This document shows, one piece after another, positions 7,333 through 8,189 of a stretch of 8,189 nt of DNA. Position 1 is the first letter of the stretch. Each line of letters starts with the position of its first letter. Source of the DNA: Clostridiales bacterium (GTDB lineage Bacteria; Bacillota; Clostridia; Tissierellales; Sedimentibacteraceae); assembly GCA_003497505.1 (NCBI GenBank), contig DNNV01000020.1:1-8189 (forward strand). The letters run 5' to 3'. The notes beneath the pieces were generated by a model. That model was not told where the DNA came from. It did no database searches and saw only the letters and a list, made by a program, of their open reading frames with translations. Position numbers and translations under genes: made by a program.

Positions 7333-7432
7333 GTTGCCATACATTAACTTAATATTCATGATGACTTAGCGATACGAAAAGTGAAGTATTTTAAAAACAC
7401 GGACTATCTCACGGTAGAATCAATAAATCAAA

Positions 7433-7446
7433 AACTTAATTAAGTT
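7433..7446. repeat. 14-bp AT-rich palindrome in the gap after the aconitase-like gene
   Basis: AACTTAATTAAGTT is a perfect palindrome. It lies in the region between 7333 and 7535, where I see no credible gene. It has little GC and no loop, so it is more likely a protein-binding dyad or chance than a terminator. Confidence 0.25.
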
Positions 7447-7535
7447 CTGTTTTAATAGCACAGTTAAAAGAAGTGTATATTATAATGGAATTAAAAGAAG
7501 AAGCTATTAGCCTTAAAGTTCTGCTCAAGACAAAT

Positions 7536-7577
7536 AAAAAAGCTGTAAACCCATATAAATAAAGGTTACAGCTTTTA
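7536..7577 (-). terminator. Bidirectional intrinsic terminator after tRNA-Arg
   Basis: The stem AGCTGTAAACC (7541-7551) pairs with GGTTACAGCT (7564-7573) with one bulged A. Flanking A-runs at 7536-7540 give a U-run on the minus transcript, and TTTATTTT at 7574-7581 gives one on the plus transcript. It sits directly 3' of the tRNA gene and also faces transcripts leaving the aconitase-like gene, so it probably serves both strands. Confidence 0.8.
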
Positions 7578-7580
7578 TTT

Positions 7581-7657
7581 TGGTGTTCCCGACACGAATC
7601 GAACGTGCGGCCTTTCGCTTAGGAGGCGAACGCTCTATCCTACTGAGCTACGAGAAC
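7581..7657 (-). tRNA. tRNA-Arg (anticodon CCT)
   Basis: A complete cloverleaf reads on the minus strand. The acceptor is GTTCTCG with CGGGAAC (one G-T pair), the D stem GCTC/GAGC, the anticodon stem TTCGC/GCGAA around the loop CTCCTAA, a 5-nt variable region, and a T arm GCACG/CGTGT with loop TTCGATT. The anticodon CCT (7621-7623 on the + strand) reads the Arg codon AGG. The discriminator base is A and CCA is encoded (7581-7583). It has its own promoter upstream and terminator downstream, so it is a single-gene unit. Confidence 0.97.
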
Positions 7658-7672
7658 ATTATTCATTTAAAA

Positions 7673-7701
7673 ATATTACACTATATTCTCCTATTTGTCA
7701 A
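7673..7701 (-). promoter_or_regulatory. Sigma-A promoter for tRNA-Arg
   Basis: On the minus strand a consensus -35 TTGACA (7696-7701) is followed by a 17-bp spacer and TAATAT (7673-7678). Transcription would start near 7666, a few bases before the mature tRNA 5' end at 7657. Hexamer match, spacing and position all fit a strong constitutive stable-RNA promoter. Confidence 0.88.
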
Positions 7702-7742
7702 CATGAGTATTTTCGAGTTTTCGAGACTTGTCCGGCAAAGAT

Positions 7743-7777
7743 TATGCTCCATGCCTGTATAACTTGCATGGAGCATA
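7743..7777 (-). terminator. Hairpin terminator downstream of the carboxypeptidase gene
   Basis: A perfect 12-bp stem (TATGCTCCATGC, 7743-7754, with GCATGGAGCATA, 7766-7777) encloses an 11-nt loop and starts about 20 bp past the stop codon of the minus-strand carboxypeptidase gene. The minus-strand T-run is short (ATCTTTG) and the plus-strand side has CTTTTA. It separates that gene from the tRNA promoter. Confidence 0.65.
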
Positions 7778-7796
7778 CTTTTACATTAATATTTTC

Positions 7797-8189
7797 TTAT
7801 GAAAATATGTTTTTAATAAGTCTGAGCACTATTACAAATATATTTGCTTTGCCGATATCCTCGGATACAACGGCATCCACCTGTCCTATTTCTTCATCAT
7901 TTACAAATATACTTATGGTTCCCACCTTGTCCCCCTGCTTCAGCGGTGCCTTTACACTATCTGAATAAACAACCTTTGTCCAAATGGAATCATCATTTTT
8001 TACCATCTTGTTATAATCAGCAGATGGATAAATTCTTACATTCCCGCTCTTGGAGTTGCCTATATACACCTCGTCCACCTTCTGGGCTTTATCGGCAAGC
8101 CGTTTATAGCTGTAGTTATTTCTACCGTATTCCAGCAGTTCCTTTGTCTTGTTGATTCTGTCATCATGGGTTTTCGCCCCGAGAATTAT
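7797..8189 (-). CDS. D-alanyl-D-alanine carboxypeptidase (DacF/DacB type PBP5 family), C-terminal part
   Basis: The minus-strand frame is open from the window edge (8189) to TAA at 7797-7799, giving 130 visible residues. It begins with IILGAKTHDDRINKTKELLE, close to the end of the peptidase S11 domain, where a short V-L-G-A stretch is followed by a helix with L-L-x-Y-G. The remainder is the beta-rich PBP5 C-terminal domain (about residues 35-115), ending in the hydrophobic/amphipathic tail KANIFVIVLRLIKNIFS, which anchors the enzyme to the outer face of the membrane. Known: the family trims the terminal D-Ala from peptidoglycan pentapeptides; clostridial versions act in growth or spore cortex formation. 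The catalytic SxxK, SxN and KTG motifs lie upstream, outside the window, so activity cannot be judged. No spmA/spmB genes follow, which argues against the dacB-spmA-spmB arrangement. The GTG at 8078 is internal, not the start. Confidence 0.85.
   Translation of the reverse strand: MILGAKTHDDRINKTKELLEYGRNNYSYKRLADKAQKVDEVYIGNSKSGNVRIYPSADYNKMVKNDDSIWTKVVYSDSVKAPLKQGDKVGTISIFVNDEEIGQVDAVVSEDIGKANIFVIVLRLIKNIFS

Noticed and set aside
7485..7562. A 25-codon ORF starting MELKEEAISL, faintly like the N-terminus of clostridial malic enzyme
   Set aside because: It is too short, has a poorly placed ribosome site, and its last codons run into the terminator stem. The resemblance covers about ten residues only, so it is chance or at most an undetectable remnant.
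7580..7762. Plus-strand 60-aa open frame
   Set aside because: It runs antisense through the tRNA-Arg gene and its promoter.
7844..8155. Plus-strand 103-aa open frame opposite the carboxypeptidase gene
   Set aside because: It is the antisense shadow of the well-supported DacF-type coding sequence, with Ser/Pro/Cys-rich composition and no ribosome site.

Overview
The window looks like a chromosomal segment of a low-GC Firmicute, most likely a Clostridia member. It is AT-rich, has purine-rich Shine-Dalgarno sites, a CCA-encoding tRNA gene and a DacF/DacB-type D-Ala-D-Ala carboxypeptidase. No phage, IS or CRISPR signatures are visible. The species cannot be named from the sequence alone.

Left and centre (1-7332, all + strand): a six-gene catabolic cluster. 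In order it holds (i) a DUF1116 protein resembling AllG/YlbE, cut at its 5' end by the window edge; (ii) a sodium:dicarboxylate-symporter-family (DAACS/SDF) transporter; (iii) a DUF2877 protein resembling AllH/YlbF; (iv) a fumarylacetoacetate-hydrolase (FAH) family enzyme; (v) an amidase-signature (AS) amidase; and (vi) a divergent aconitase/isopropylmalate dehydratase large-subunit homologue. In E. coli, AllF (FdrA), AllG and AllH form oxamic transcarbamylase, which cleaves a carbamoyl group from oxalurate by phosphorolysis so that carbamate kinase can make ATP. Here the AllG-like and AllH-like genes are separated by a transporter gene and followed by three enzymes that are not part of the E. 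coli allantoin cluster. My inference is that the cluster imports and degrades a carboxylate carrying a carbamoyl or amide group. The substrate is unknown and may differ from oxalurate.

Spacing within the cluster: 24 bp between DUF1116 and the transporter, 156 bp (with an 8-bp inverted repeat) before DUF2877, 27 bp before FAH, 62 bp before the amidase, then about 190 bp before the aconitase-like gene. That last gap contains a perfect 17-bp stem-loop with a 6-nt loop. The aconitase-like gene may therefore be a separately controlled unit.

Right (7333-8189, features on the - strand): about 200 bp with no convincing gene, a bidirectional terminator, a tRNA-Arg(CCT) gene with a near-consensus promoter (TTGACA-17-TAATAT), a terminator-like hairpin, and the C-terminal end of a D-alanyl-D-alanine carboxypeptidase cut by the window edge. 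This is ordinary housekeeping content transcribed towards the catabolic cluster. The tRNA 3' end marks the boundary between the two regions.
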